Assembly (NCBI RefSeq): GCF_001042595.1
Contig: NZ_AP012326.1
Location: forward strand, 1,922,001-1,986,000
Length of the DNA: 64,000 nt
Source of the DNA: Bifidobacterium dentium JCM 1195 = DSM 20436
GTDB taxonomy: Bacteria; Actinomycetota; Actinomycetes; Actinomycetales; Bifidobacteriaceae
Direction of reading: 5' to 3'
In this document: positions 9,191 through 17,741 of the stretch, in pieces
Position numbering within the stretch: the first letter of the stretch is position 1
Layout: each line of letters starts with the position of its first letter
Position numbers and translations under genes: made by a program
The notes under the pieces: generated by a model
The model's database searches: none
Seen by the model: the letters and a program-made list of their open reading frames with translations, nothing else
What the model was told of the DNA's origin: nothing

Positions 9191-10207
9191 ATGGATAAGG
9201 ACATCCACTTGACAAGTCGCCTGGAAGACGTAGCCACCCTAGCCAACGTATCACTCGCAACAGCATCGAAAGCACTTCACGGCAAACCCCGAGTCAGCGA
9301 GCAAACCAGGCAACGCGTCATCGCAGCCGCCCATCAACTCAACTATTCTCCGAACAAACTGGCGCAATCCTTGGCAAAAGGTCATTCCGGGACCATAGGA
9401 CTGATTACGTCTGATTTGCAGGGACGTTTCTCCACACCAATCCTTATCGGAGCCGAAAACGAGCTTCGCACCCAATCCACTTCCGTGCTGCTGGCCAACG
9501 CCAGAGGGGATGACGCGTTGGAACGCATCCACGTGGAAAAACTGCTTTCCCTCAAAGTGGATGGCCTGCTAATCGTACAGCGTGAAACCAATCCCCGCTC
9601 CTCTTTAGGGCACGACTGGGGCGTCCCCTTGGTTTACGTATATGGCCCATCCACAGATACTGATGACTGTTCCGTAACCTGCGACAACGTTGAGGCGGGA
9701 CGTATGGCCGTCAATCATCTCATTTCCTGCGGCAAACATAAGATCGCAATCATCGGCGGAGACGAAACCTACACCGCAACAGCCGATCGCACCAAAGGCG
9801 CGATGGAAGCCTTGGCTGAAGTGAGTCTAGAACCTGCCGGGCCGATTAGATACGGCCGTTGGGACGAGAACTGGGGACGGGCGGCTACACGGCTGCTCCT
9901 CGACCAAGACGTCGATTTCGATGCTGTTGTATGCCAGAGCGATCAGCTGGCACGCGGCTGCATCGATGCTTTAAAGGAGGCGAACCTGCGCATTCCGAAT
10001 GACGTGGCTGTAATCGGGCACGACAACTGGGATGTGCTCGCCACCAGTTCACGTCCGCCGCTCACCAGTATCGATAACGATACGGAACAGATAGGCCGTC
10101 GTGCCGCACGATACCTGATGGACGCCATCAATGGCAATCCGCATCATGGCGTCGACTACCTGCCCTGTCGACTCATCCAGCGCGAATCCACCCTGCCGAT
10201 CGACTAA
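9191..10207 (+). CDS. LacI-family transcriptional regulator
   Basis: The 338-residue repressor has an N-terminal helix-turn-helix (LEDVATLANVSLATASKALH) with the hinge helix at SPNKLAQSLA. A periplasmic-binding-protein-like effector domain follows, ending with the IGHDNWD, LTSID and LIQRES motifs of the family. The first in-frame ATG is 9182, but GGGAAAGGA at 9174-9182 overlaps it and is correctly spaced for ATG 9191, so I use 9191. The divergent position next to the transporter operon suggests that it senses arabinose or beta-Ara2 and represses uptake and hydrolase genes. Confidence 0.92.
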   Translation: MDKDIHLTSRLEDVATLANVSLATASKALHGKPRVSEQTRQRVIAAAHQLNYSPNKLAQSLAKGHSGTIGLITSDLQGRFSTPILIGAENELRTQSTSVLLANARGDDALERIHVEKLLSLKVDGLLIVQRETNPRSSLGHDWGVPLVYVYGPSTDTDDCSVTCDNVEAGRMAVNHLISCGKHKIAIIGGDETYTATADRTKGAMEALAEVSLEPAGPIRYGRWDENWGRAATRLLLDQDVDFDAVVCQSDQLARGCIDALKEANLRIPNDVAVIGHDNWDVLATSSRPPLTSIDNDTEQIGRRAARYLMDAINGNPHHGVDYLPCRLIQRESTLPID

Positions 10208-10522
10208 ATGCAACGGCTACGCAGCCGCGCCCAGTTCAATTGCGCGGTGGCACACGGTGTGGTGTAATATCTGACCGCATTGTGCGACCCAACCGCGCGG
10301 TGGCGTTCGACTGTATTGCAAACATCCGCCCCCTCAACACCTTTGATCGATAATCCGAACCACATATGTCTTATCAATACGTTTGTTCATAAGTCCAATT
10401 AGATTCTCCAACAGTTTGGTCGAACACATCAGACCCTTCCACGGCCACAGGAGTATCATCATGCACAAAATCAACAAGCGATCGGGTTCAATTCGGGGAA
10501 GCTCAAAGCCACCAACATCCAG
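10208..10522. other. Intergenic stretch with no recognisable gene
   Basis: These 315 nt follow lacI. The GCGCGGTGG-type word occurs twice near 10239 and 10289. I see no supported ORF, RNA or clear terminator. Confidence 0.4.
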
Positions 10523-10705
10523 TCACACTGCAAGACGACGCCTCTCACATTCCATCGCCCGAAGTGCGGATTTCTTGGCCCACTTGCGAGATAAGCTCCT
10601 ACCCGTCTTCACCACGGTGAGGAAACCGCCGTCGACGCGTTCCAAACGCCATTCATACCGCTGAATATGCCGCCGCAACTTCTTCACGGTAATTTGATAC
10701 GCCAT
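10523..10705 (-). CDS. Small basic hypothetical protein (60 aa)
   Basis: ATG 10705 is preceded by a perfect GGAGG with ideal spacing, which is the main reason to accept this gene. The product is strongly basic (MAYQITVKKLRRHIQRYEWR start, ECERRRLAV end) and has a short strand-like centre, GGFLTVVKTG. No family is recognised. It stands alone between lacI and the solitary 5S gene. A nucleic-acid-binding role would fit the charge but is only a guess. Confidence 0.6.
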   Translation of the reverse strand: MAYQITVKKLRRHIQRYEWRLERVDGGFLTVVKTGRSLSRKWAKKSALRAMECERRRLAV

Positions 10706-11239
10706 CGTCCTCACCTCCAGATGGTATCTCGTTACAGGCACCACCTACCGCAAGAGACACCAACACAGAGCCGCCCGCTCATCATCCCATGGAGAAGTTC
10801 CGTTCAAGCCGCAAGCGAAGGTCTCCACGGGCACAGGAAACTTCTCATACTGTTCTTTGTAACATTTATCACCCCCCGACAATCCCTCTATAAGGAGGGT
10901 CTGCATGCACGGCAACACGTCGAAGACCCTATCAATCCGCATAACGCACGACTTAATGGGCAACATTCTTTAAGTTCCCCAACAATCCCCCGGTCATCCG
11001 GAATCTCGATGGAATGGTTGGATCCCGAATACGTCAACCCGGTCTGTCAGCAACATCACGCGCAGGTCAGGCTTTACCGCATGCGGATACGACAATGGCG
11101 ATGGAACGTCGACAGCGACTTGACTGCCACCAACAAATCCAGCCCCCTGTCGCATCACAGAGTCGCATCGCAGGCATCGGCACGATTCATGATTGGCAGG
11201 ACCTAACTCATCACAGACTGCATTATCATCCGAATAGCA
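10706..11239. other. Intergenic stretch with no recognisable gene
   Basis: This stretch of about 530 nt lies between the small basic gene and the terminator of the solitary 5S gene. ORFs on both strands lack ribosome binding sites and recognisable sequence. A weak hairpin (CCCTC/GAGGG type) lies near 10883-10900. Confidence 0.4.
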
Positions 11240-11271
11240 AAAATCCCGAGGAGCCATGCTCAACTCGGGAT
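11238..11271 (-). terminator. Terminator of the solitary 5S rRNA gene
   Basis: ATCCCGAG (11243-11250) and CTCGGGAT (11264-11271) form an 8-bp stem. On the minus strand the stem is followed by TTTTTGC, a classical rho-independent signal about 13 nt beyond the 5S 3' end. Confidence 0.85.
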
Positions 11272-11283
11272 TATAAAGAGTAA

Positions 11284-11400
11284 ACGCGGCGACGCGCTAC
11301 TCTCCCACACTCTTCCGAGTGCAGTACCATCGCCGTACTAGGCCTTAGCTTCCGGGTTCGGAATGGAACCGGGCGTTTCACCTAGGCTCTGATCGCCGCA
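11284..11400 (-). rRNA. rrf: 5S ribosomal RNA, solitary and divergent copy
   Basis: The core is clear from the conserved run GAACCCGGAAGCTAAGGCC, the GATGGTACTGCA segment and the pairing of the 5' end (TGCGGCGA) with the 3' end (TCGCCGCG). No 16S or 23S gene is nearby. Compared with the 5S of the complete operon at 50523-50638 it differs at many positions, yet its terminal stem remains paired, so it seems functional. It has its own promoter and terminator. Confidence 0.93.
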
Positions 11401-11407
11401 AGAAGAA

Positions 11408-11436
11408 AGAATACGCGAATCAAGTCTGATTGCCAA
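11408..11436 (-). promoter_or_regulatory. Promoter of the solitary 5S rRNA gene
   Basis: On the minus strand TTGGCA (11431-11436) and TATTCT (11408-11413) are separated by exactly 17 nt. The expected start of transcription, about 7 nt downstream, falls at the mature 5' end of the 5S RNA near 11400. Confidence 0.6.
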
Positions 11437-11532
11437 ATCACGGCGTGTCGCGCACCACGAGACACTCCACAGGCAACAAGCCATGGCAGAATAAAATCCT
11501 TCAAGACGACTTCAATCACTCACGTCAATCCT

Positions 11533-11649
11533 TTGACACGCCGAAATCAGAAAACGTTTTCCGTTGAAAGGAAAAACGTGCTATCGTTCTAGTCAGTTCA
11601 ACAACAGCCCGTTGAACCGAAAAAATAGTCAGGCAATGGAGGCTTGCAT
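11533..11649 (+). promoter_or_regulatory. Upstream region of the VOC gene: palindrome and leader hairpin
   Basis: The region contains TTGACA 11533-11538, a perfect 12-bp palindrome GAAAACGTTTTC at 11550-11561 (LacI/CcpA-like symmetry), and a 7-bp hairpin GTTCAAC 11597-11603 / GTTGAAC 11611-11617 close to the gene start. GGAGG lies at 11639-11643. The exact -10 box is not certain. Confidence 0.4.
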
Positions 11650-12039
11650 ATGAGCGTTCGCGAACACATCACCGGAGTCGGTCACGTCGGTATTCCCACC
11701 AATGATCTCGAAGGCACCATCGCGTACTACGAGAAGCTCGGCTTCGAATGTGAAGGCATTTACCCGAACGGCGAAGACCGCTGCACGTTCCTGCATCTGA
11801 ACAATCTCACACTGGAGGTGTGGACCATGGATCAGCCGGCGAACGCGACCGGCGCGATCAATCATTTCGCACTTGACGTCACCGACATCGACAAGGCGTT
11901 CGAGGAAGCCGAGAAGCTGGGGCTGAACTTCGTGGAAGGTTCGGTGCAACATATCGATACATTCCACGAGAACGGCATCCGCTACTTCAACGTGCTCGGC
12001 CCGAACCACGAGACCATCGAATTCTGCCAAGTGCTATAA
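11650..12039 (+). CDS. VOC-superfamily (glyoxalase/dioxygenase fold) protein
   Basis: The 129-residue protein has the paired beta-alpha-beta-beta-beta modules of the VOC fold. Candidate metal ligands stand at the usual places: His12 in VGHVGIP, Glu56 in TLEVW, His72 in INHFALDV and Glu124 in ETIEF. A TTG at 11644 is in frame, but GGAGG (11639-11643) is spaced for ATG 11650. The members are lactoylglutathione lyases, dioxygenases and sugar-related proteins, so the substrate cannot be named. A perfect GC-rich hairpin (12044-12067) follows, and a FucP-like permease gene comes next on the same strand. Confidence 0.85.
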   Translation: MSVREHITGVGHVGIPTNDLEGTIAYYEKLGFECEGIYPNGEDRCTFLHLNNLTLEVWTMDQPANATGAINHFALDVTDIDKAFEEAEKLGLNFVEGSVQHIDTFHENGIRYFNVLGPNHETIEFCQVL

Positions 12040-12043
12040 GACA

Positions 12044-12067
12044 TTCCGGCCGCCACGGCGGCCGGAA
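12044..12067 (+). terminator. Strong GC-rich hairpin after the VOC gene
   Basis: An 11-bp perfect stem (TTCCGGCCGCC / GGCGGCCGGAA) follows the stop codon by 4 nt. There is no U-run, so termination may be partial or the hairpin may serve message stability. A second hairpin, CGATGCGC 12121-12128 / GCGCATCG 12141-12148, lies further on in the 289-nt gap before the permease gene. Confidence 0.5.
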
Positions 12068-12328
12068 CACATACCACCCATAAACCGACCGATCAATACA
12101 TAACCATCATCGAAATCCTTCGATGCGCGTCAAACGCAATGCGCATCGATCTCGTTGGCCTAAGCAAACGCGAATTGCGGGTTACGGCGACAAATCCACC
12201 GACATGTGGCACGCACGGTACCACACGCAAGGCGGAACAAGCGTATGCAACAACGTAGCCGTAACGTTCAGGGCCAACCCAAGCTTTACCACCGTTACGG
12301 TTGCACATCACAGAAGAAGAAGGCAACC

Positions 12329-13780
12329 ATGACACGGCCAATCGATGCACAAACGATCGACGCCACCAGCCCCACCAGCCCCAACGCCTCCGCAGAACCT
12401 GCTTCCGACGGCGCACAGCCGAAAAAACAACGTTGGATTGAATTCCCCGACGGCTATCTCAACCGTACGCCGGTGCTGCAGTTCGCCATGACCTCGGTAC
12501 TGTTCGCCATCTGGGCGATCGCTTCGAGCCTGAACGACATTCTCATCACCCAGTTCAAAGCCGTGTTCTCCTTGAGCGACCTCGCCACCGCCTTCGTGCA
12601 AAGCGCGTTCTACGGCGGCTACTTCCTCATCGCCATTCCGGCGTCGCTGTTCATCAAGAAGTTCAGCTACAAACTTGGCATCATCGCGGGCCTGAGCTTC
12701 TTCGCGATAGGTTGCTTCATCTTCTTCCCCGCCTCACGCCTGGTCACTTACGAAGTGTTCCTATTCGCCATCTTCGTGGAGGCAATCGGCCTGAGCTTCC
12801 TCGAAACCTCCGCCGACACGTATGCCACGCTGATGGGCCCGAAACGACTCGGCACCGTGCGTCTGAACATCGCACAGACCATGAACGCACTTGGCCTGAT
12901 CACCGGCATCCTGCTCGGCAAATACCTCGTGTTCCAAGACTCCAACCTGCATGCGGCGATGGCGAAGATGGCTCCGGACGAGGCCAAGGCGTATGGCGCC
13001 GAACAACTCGCCCGCACACTGGAGCCCTACAAGTATCTGCTGATCGTGCTGGCTGTGCTGATCGTGCTGTTCGCCCTCACCAAGTTCCCGAAGTGCCGTC
13101 CGGCCGCCAACCCTCACGCCCCAGCCACCGAGAACAAGGTCAAGCTGAGCGAAACCCTGCGTTATCTGTTCCACAACCATCGCTTCCTTAAGGGCATCGG
13201 CGTGCAGTTCATCTACATCGGCGCACAGACCGGCATCTGGTCCTTCACCATCCGCCTTGCGCTCAATCAGGGCGGCAGCTCGATGACCGACCGCAAGGCC
13301 GCCGATTTCATGATCTTCAGCTACGTGGTCTTCTTCGTAGGCCGTCTGCTTGCCAGCTATCTGCTCTCCCGCTCCCGTGAGACCCGCGTACTCGCTACGT
13401 TCATGGCGCTTGGCTGCGTGTCACTGCTATGCGTCGCGTTCCTGCCGGGCATGGGCGCCGTGTGGGCCGCCGTGGCCGTAAGCCTGTTCCTGGGACCGGG
13501 ATGGCCGACCATCTACGCCCGCACCCTGTCCACCGTCGAGGACCGCCGCCACACCGAAACCGCCGGCGCGATCATCGTGATGGCACTGGTCGGCGGCGCC
13601 GTGCTGCCGACCCTGCAAGGCGCCCTGTCCGATGCGGTCACCATGCAGTTCTCCTTCATCCTGCCGGCCATCGAGTTGCTGATCGTCGCCCTCTACTTCG
13701 TCTCCGAATTCAAGCGCGACAAGTACACGCCACAACAACTCGCCGTCATGGCCGCCACTGCGCAGCAAGGGGCCAAGTAA
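12329..13780 (+). CDS. fucP: FucP-like major facilitator sugar permease
   Basis: The 483-residue inner-membrane protein has about 12 hydrophobic helices. Family-specific motifs of L-fucose/H+ symporters are present: SSLNDILITQFKAVFSLSD in helix 1 and after it, AFYGGYFLIAIPA in helix 2, FSYKLGI, and FLETSADTYATLMGP near the middle. The frame is open upstream to 12206, but those codons are not membrane-like. ATG 12329 has AGAAGG at a good distance. L-fucose or another deoxy-hexose is the likely substrate by family, though some members carry glucose or galactose. No fucose catabolic genes are nearby. Confidence 0.88.
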   Translation: MTRPIDAQTIDATSPTSPNASAEPASDGAQPKKQRWIEFPDGYLNRTPVLQFAMTSVLFAIWAIASSLNDILITQFKAVFSLSDLATAFVQSAFYGGYFLIAIPASLFIKKFSYKLGIIAGLSFFAIGCFIFFPASRLVTYEVFLFAIFVEAIGLSFLETSADTYATLMGPKRLGTVRLNIAQTMNALGLITGILLGKYLVFQDSNLHAAMAKMAPDEAKAYGAEQLARTLEPYKYLLIVLAVLIVLFALTKFPKCRPAANPHAPATENKVKLSETLRYLFHNHRFLKGIGVQFIYIGAQTGIWSFTIRLALNQGGSSMTDRKAADFMIFSYVVFFVGRLLASYLLSRSRETRVLATFMALGCVSLLCVAFLPGMGAVWAAVAVSLFLGPGWPTIYARTLSTVEDRRHTETAGAIIVMALVGGAVLPTLQGALSDAVTMQFSFILPAIELLIVALYFVSEFKRDKYTPQQLAVMAATAQQGAK

Positions 13781-13813
13781 GTCCCACGACCGCAGGCACA
13801 TTGCGGCATTTGA

Positions 13814-13848
13814 GCGGCGCGTTCAGGATATCGTCCCGAACGCGCCGC
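13814..13848 (+). terminator. Hairpin after the FucP-like gene
   Basis: An 11-bp perfect stem (GCGGCGCGTTC 13814-13824, GAACGCGCCGC 13838-13848) with a 13-nt loop lies 33 nt after the stop. No U-run follows. Confidence 0.5.
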
Positions 13849-13938
13849 CGCCATCATTCGGCGACGTTCATGAGATAGAGTTACTGGCAACGAACGCCCA
13901 TATGTCCCGAACGCCATTCGAACGAAAGAAGGCCGGCA

Positions 13939-14676
13939 ATGATGATCGCTTCCTGCGGCTCGGTTACCGCACTCACTCTCGGCTTGCCGAATGCCACCGC
14001 CATTCCCGCCGAAAAAGCGAATCTTCCGAAAGGACTGTTCGCCGCGAAAATGCCGATTTCCGCCAAGACGAAGCAACGCTTGGTCAACGACATCGAAGCG
14101 ATTACGATGATTGCGCTGTTGCGCACCTCGAACACCTCGCTTGCACAGGGCTCACGCATTCCGGAAATACTGGTAATCGGTCTGCGACTGCACGGCAGAA
14201 ACGCCACGATTCCGTCGGAAATCGTCGAACTGATTGCAGCGCAACGCAAGTCGGGCATCGTATTCGCCTGCGTGCACGACGCCGATTTCGAGGGTACGAC
14301 GCGGCAGGAATGCGCATTTGCCATCCGTCGCGCACTGCCAGGTCGCGCCGGGCATACGCCGACATTCAATGTGTTTTCTTCGGCATGGGCTCCGGCCGGA
14401 GAGGCAATGCTATTAATCGACGACCCGTCAGTCGATTCGGTGGATGCGCTGTGGGAGTCGTTGTGTTCGCAGGTGATCTTCGAATCCTCCGACCCTACGA
14501 ATCTGGACGCACGCATTGTGCGCCACACTCAGGTCGTGCAGTTGCAGGCCGATATCGACAAGCTCACGCGCGACCATCAGCGCGCCAAAAACCCCGAGCA
14601 ACGCAATGAGATCTTCGCCAAGCTTCATAAGGCCAAGAAGCAGCTCGAGGCACTGAACGCACCACTGGTGCTCTGA
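13939..14676 (+). CDS. DUF4391 family protein
   Basis: The 245-residue protein matches my memory of DUF4391 members: an early LPKGLFAAKMPISAKTKQRL, a central IEAITMIALLRTSNTSLAQG, and a C-terminal coiled-coil-like segment (QADIDKLTRDHQRAKNPEQR onward). AGAAGG lies before ATG 13939, with a second ATG directly behind. In other genomes such genes often accompany a helicase and a DNA methyltransferase gene. Here neither is adjacent, but a Vsr gene and a PLD-helicase lie within 9 kb. It ends 2 nt from the convergent Ppx/GppA gene. The function is unknown. Confidence 0.7.
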   Translation: MMIASCGSVTALTLGLPNATAIPAEKANLPKGLFAAKMPISAKTKQRLVNDIEAITMIALLRTSNTSLAQGSRIPEILVIGLRLHGRNATIPSEIVELIAAQRKSGIVFACVHDADFEGTTRQECAFAIRRALPGRAGHTPTFNVFSSAWAPAGEAMLLIDDPSVDSVDALWESLCSQVIFESSDPTNLDARIVRHTQVVQLQADIDKLTRDHQRAKNPEQRNEIFAKLHKAKKQLEALNAPLVL

Positions 14677-14678
14677 GG

Positions 14679-15650
14679 TCAGAATCCCAATCTCGTACGT
14701 CCGAACTGGTCGAGCCAGCGCAGAATCGCACCTTCACGCAGGGCCCATGGGCAGATTTCGATCTCCTCGACGTCAAGCGCGCGCATGATCTCATCAATCA
14801 CCAGGCCACCGCCGACAATCTGATATGTGCGCTCCGGCGTGACGCCCGGCAATGCCACACGCTGATCAGGTGAAATCGAGGCAAGGCGAGGCAGCCAATC
14901 CTCAAGCTGAGCCCGGGTCATCACCGATGTGTCCACACGACCAGGCTGACGTAGCACGGCACCAGCCAAGCGAGCCAATGAGCGAATCGTCTTGGACGTG
15001 CCGACCGCGTGCATCGGATGCTTCGATTTAGGGAACGCCTCGACCATCGGATCGAGGATCCTGCGAATCTGCTTGCGGGCCTTTTCAAGCTCCTGCGCAT
15101 CGGCGACGCCGTTTTCCGGCAGGAATTCGCGGGTAACGCGGCCGGCGCCAGCAGGTACGCTCAGTGCCACGGTCGGGTCTTCATCGGAACCCATGGCCAC
15201 TTCGAGCGATCCGCCACCGATGTCCAGAACGAGCAGGCGTCCGGCATCCCATCCATACCAGCGACGAGCGGCAAGGAAGGTAAGCCGTGCCTCATCGACG
15301 CCGGACAGCACGGTGACCGGCTGGCCGATAGTCTCCTCGATGCGGCGCAGAATCTTGCCGCCGTTAGGCGCTTCGCGCAATGCGGAGGTGGCAAGCACGA
15401 GCAGCTGGGTGATTTCATACTCTTCGGCAAGCTTCATCGCCTTTTGCACGGCCTCGAGCACGGCTTCAACGCCGGCCTTTCTGATAGTGCCATCTTCCTT
15501 GAGGTATTGCATCAGGCGGACAGTGCTCTTCACACTCGCCTCCGGCTCGGGCCGGGCTCCCGGGGCCGCATCAACGATAAGCATGTGCACCGTATTCGAA
15601 CCGATATCGAGCACGCCGAGTCGTGTAGCGTGCGAGCGTAAATTCACCAT
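14679..15650 (-). CDS. Ppx/GppA family exopolyphosphatase / guanosine pentaphosphate phosphohydrolase
   Basis: The 323-residue protein has the actin-like ATPase fold: the phosphate-1 motif GVLDIGSNTVHMLI at the N-terminus, STVRLMQYL, LATSALREA and the phosphate-2 motif LVLDIGGGSLEVAMG. Its length matches the short bacterial Ppx/GppA form without the C-terminal HD domain. It would degrade inorganic polyphosphate or (p)ppGpp precursors in the cytoplasm. The start is uncertain. GGAGG sits only 1 nt before ATG 15650 and 4 nt before the next codon, GTG 15647. An upstream ATG (15668) has no binding site. Confidence 0.88.
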   Translation of the reverse strand: MVNLRSHATRLGVLDIGSNTVHMLIVDAAPGARPEPEASVKSTVRLMQYLKEDGTIRKAGVEAVLEAVQKAMKLAEEYEITQLLVLATSALREAPNGGKILRRIEETIGQPVTVLSGVDEARLTFLAARRWYGWDAGRLLVLDIGGGSLEVAMGSDEDPTVALSVPAGAGRVTREFLPENGVADAQELEKARKQIRRILDPMVEAFPKSKHPMHAVGTSKTIRSLARLAGAVLRQPGRVDTSVMTRAQLEDWLPRLASISPDQRVALPGVTPERTYQIVGGGLVIDEIMRALDVEEIEICPWALREGAILRWLDQFGRTRLGF

Positions 15651-15810
15651 GCCTCCATAGCATAGCAACTTAAGCGATTAAGTTCATGTGCGACATGCCC
15701 TCGCGATTCTTCCACCGCGCAACGGCCTCTCATATGCCAAACGGAAAGCCGTTTGCCCTCCAGCATTCAATCCGAAGCACCGGGCACATACACGACGGAA
15801 ACCTCATCAA

Positions 15811-17055
15811 TCAGACAAGTACGCTACCGGCACGCAGCCCGGCCACAAAATCGCCGAGACGCTTCAAGCCCTCGCGCAAAGCCTCGCGGGAGGCCGCATA
15901 CGACAGACGCACATGCGTATCGGCCGTAGCCTCACCGAAGTCACGTCCCGGAGTCAACGCGATATGCGCCTCCTTCAGAGCACGTTCGCAGAACGTCCAC
16001 GCATCCAGACCCGTATCGGAAATGTTGAAATACGCATAGAACGCACCATTCGGCTCGACCTCCAACGGCAAACCGATTTCAGCCAGACCGTCAACCACGA
16101 TGCGCCGACGCTCCAGCAGCTCCTGACGGCGTTCCTCACACACAGCCAACGTTTCCGGCGTAAAGCACGCGAGCGCCGCATGCTGGGTGGGCGTATGCGC
16201 GCATAGGAAAAAATTGGTGGCAAGGTCATCCATGGCTTCAAGCGCATATTCAGGCACAACCATCCATCCCAAACGCCAGCCGGTCATGCCGAAGAACTTG
16301 GAGAAGCTCGAGCAGACAATGGCATCCGGATCGCATGCCAGCACGGATTTCACATCGGAACCGTCAGGTTCACGATCGGCCAGATCCAAGTAGGTCTCGT
16401 CGACGATACGCCATGCACCACGTTCACGAGCCAGCTCGCACACGGCCTTCAACGTGTCGAAGGCGATGGTGGTACCGGTCGGATTCGATGGCGAGGTGAT
16501 CATCACGGCCTTGGTGCGTTCCGACCAGTATTCCCTGCATGATTCCGGCGTCAGATGGAATCGAGTGGCCGCACTGGTCGGCACATCCACGACTTTGCCG
16601 CCGAACGCGCGCACCAGTTCACGATTGCACGGATAGGACGGGTCCGCAATCAACACCTCGTCACCCTCATTCACCGTCAGCGCAGCGGACAGCAGCAGTG
16701 CCGTGGATCCGCCTGCGGTGATCGCAATACGTTTCGGATCGACGTCGACGTGGTGACGCTCCCTGTAGAAGTCGGAAATCGCCTGACGCAGTTCCGGCAG
16801 ACCCATCGCGGCGGTGTATGGCAGCGGGCGGCCATCGTACTGTTCACGCATCGCATCGCGCACCGCAGGTGGGGCGCCGAAATCCGGTTCGCCCAGACTC
16901 AGCTTGACCACGTCGGTGCCGGCCGCGATCATCTCATCGGCCATTGCGCCGAAAACCATGGCGCGGAACGGATTGGCTATTTGCGCACGGTGCGATATCC
17001 GCGGCAACGAGGCAGCGGTAACAACGGTTCGTGCGATATCTTCAGCGTTTCCCAT
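15811..17055 (-). CDS. Pyridoxal-phosphate aminotransferase, class I/II (aspartate aminotransferase-like)
   Basis: The 414-residue enzyme has the fold-type I motifs in order: LSLGEPDFGAP near 52, YTAAMGLPELRQAI near 80, Asn191 in SPSNPTGT, Asp219 in VDETYLD, the cofactor lysine Lys253 in SSFSKFFGMTGWRLGW, and a C-terminal arginine in VRLSYA. This arrangement is typical of aspartate/aromatic aminotransferases of the Igamma group, but the substrate cannot be fixed. It stands alone on the minus strand, downstream of vsr, with a 76-nt gap. Confidence 0.92.
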   Translation of the reverse strand: MGNAEDIARTVVTAASLPRISHRAQIANPFRAMVFGAMADEMIAAGTDVVKLSLGEPDFGAPPAVRDAMREQYDGRPLPYTAAMGLPELRQAISDFYRERHHVDVDPKRIAITAGGSTALLLSAALTVNEGDEVLIADPSYPCNRELVRAFGGKVVDVPTSAATRFHLTPESCREYWSERTKAVMITSPSNPTGTTIAFDTLKAVCELARERGAWRIVDETYLDLADREPDGSDVKSVLACDPDAIVCSSFSKFFGMTGWRLGWMVVPEYALEAMDDLATNFFLCAHTPTQHAALACFTPETLAVCEERRQELLERRRIVVDGLAEIGLPLEVEPNGAFYAYFNISDTGLDAWTFCERALKEAHIALTPGRDFGEATADTHVRLSYAASREALREGLKRLGDFVAGLRAGSVLV

Positions 17056-17131
17056 ATCTCGGTTCTAACGGCGAGACGCGACAAGCCAACCCTTTTTCGC
17101 GGTAGTCGCCCACATAATGCGCAGGAATTCC

Positions 17132-17647
17132 TCAAACATCGGGACTGCCTGGCCTACCGTCCCCTACGTCATCATCCCCTACGGCATCATCCCCGACGGC
17201 ATCGTTAACGTCGCCGGCATCGGCCATGATCTCGCGATATAGCCGTTCGAGTCGCTCCTCACGCACCTTCTTGCCGAGCTCGCATTCCCATACGACAATC
17301 ACCCGCCAACCCATCGCCTCAAGTTCGGCATGCTGCTTGGCGTCGCGATCACGGTTGCGCAGCAGTTTCGCGCTCCAGAACTCCACGTTCGACTTCGGCA
17401 TGGCATGCTTCGTACAATCTTCATGCATATGCCAGAAGCATCCGTTGACGAACACGACGGTATGGTACTTCGGCAACACCACGTCAGGGTGCCCTGGATA
17501 GCGCTTGTCGTTCTTACGGAATCGCAGGCCCTTGGCGAACAGGAAACTACGCACGAGCGTTTCGATCGACGTGTCCTTGCCCCGAATATGCGACATGATG
17601 TAGCTTCGGGTGCCACGTTCGTACTTTTCGACTCTTTTTCCCGCCAC
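17132..17647 (-). CDS. vsr: Very short patch repair (Vsr-type) DNA mismatch endonuclease
   Basis: The 171-residue protein carries the Vsr signature: SYIMSHIRGKDTSIE at the start, YPGHPDVVLP with the catalytic Asp, VVFVNGCFWHMHEDC with zinc/active-site residues, NVEFWSAKLLRNRDRD, and WRVIVVWECEL. Vsr nicks at T:G mismatches that arise by deamination of 5-methylcytosine. It is normally paired with a cytosine-5 methyltransferase gene, but none is visible within this window. The C-terminus adds a repetitive acidic tail (VGD/AVGDD units, residues about 147-165) that the family does not need. Confidence 0.93.
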   Translation of the reverse strand: MAGKRVEKYERGTRSYIMSHIRGKDTSIETLVRSFLFAKGLRFRKNDKRYPGHPDVVLPKYHTVVFVNGCFWHMHEDCTKHAMPKSNVEFWSAKLLRNRDRDAKQHAELEAMGWRVIVVWECELGKKVREERLERLYREIMADAGDVNDAVGDDAVGDDDVGDGRPGSPDV

Positions 17648-17741
17648 GGCCCCATTATGGCAAAAGACCCAGGATCATTCGGCGTAATCTGGTGCATAGC
17701 AACGCAATCTGGCAAATCAGACGGGTTCAAGGAGGACTCTT

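Noticed and set aside
10383..10664. 93-codon plus-strand ORF near the small basic gene
   Set aside because: No ribosome binding site; it overlaps the minus-strand gene that has a perfect GGAGG.
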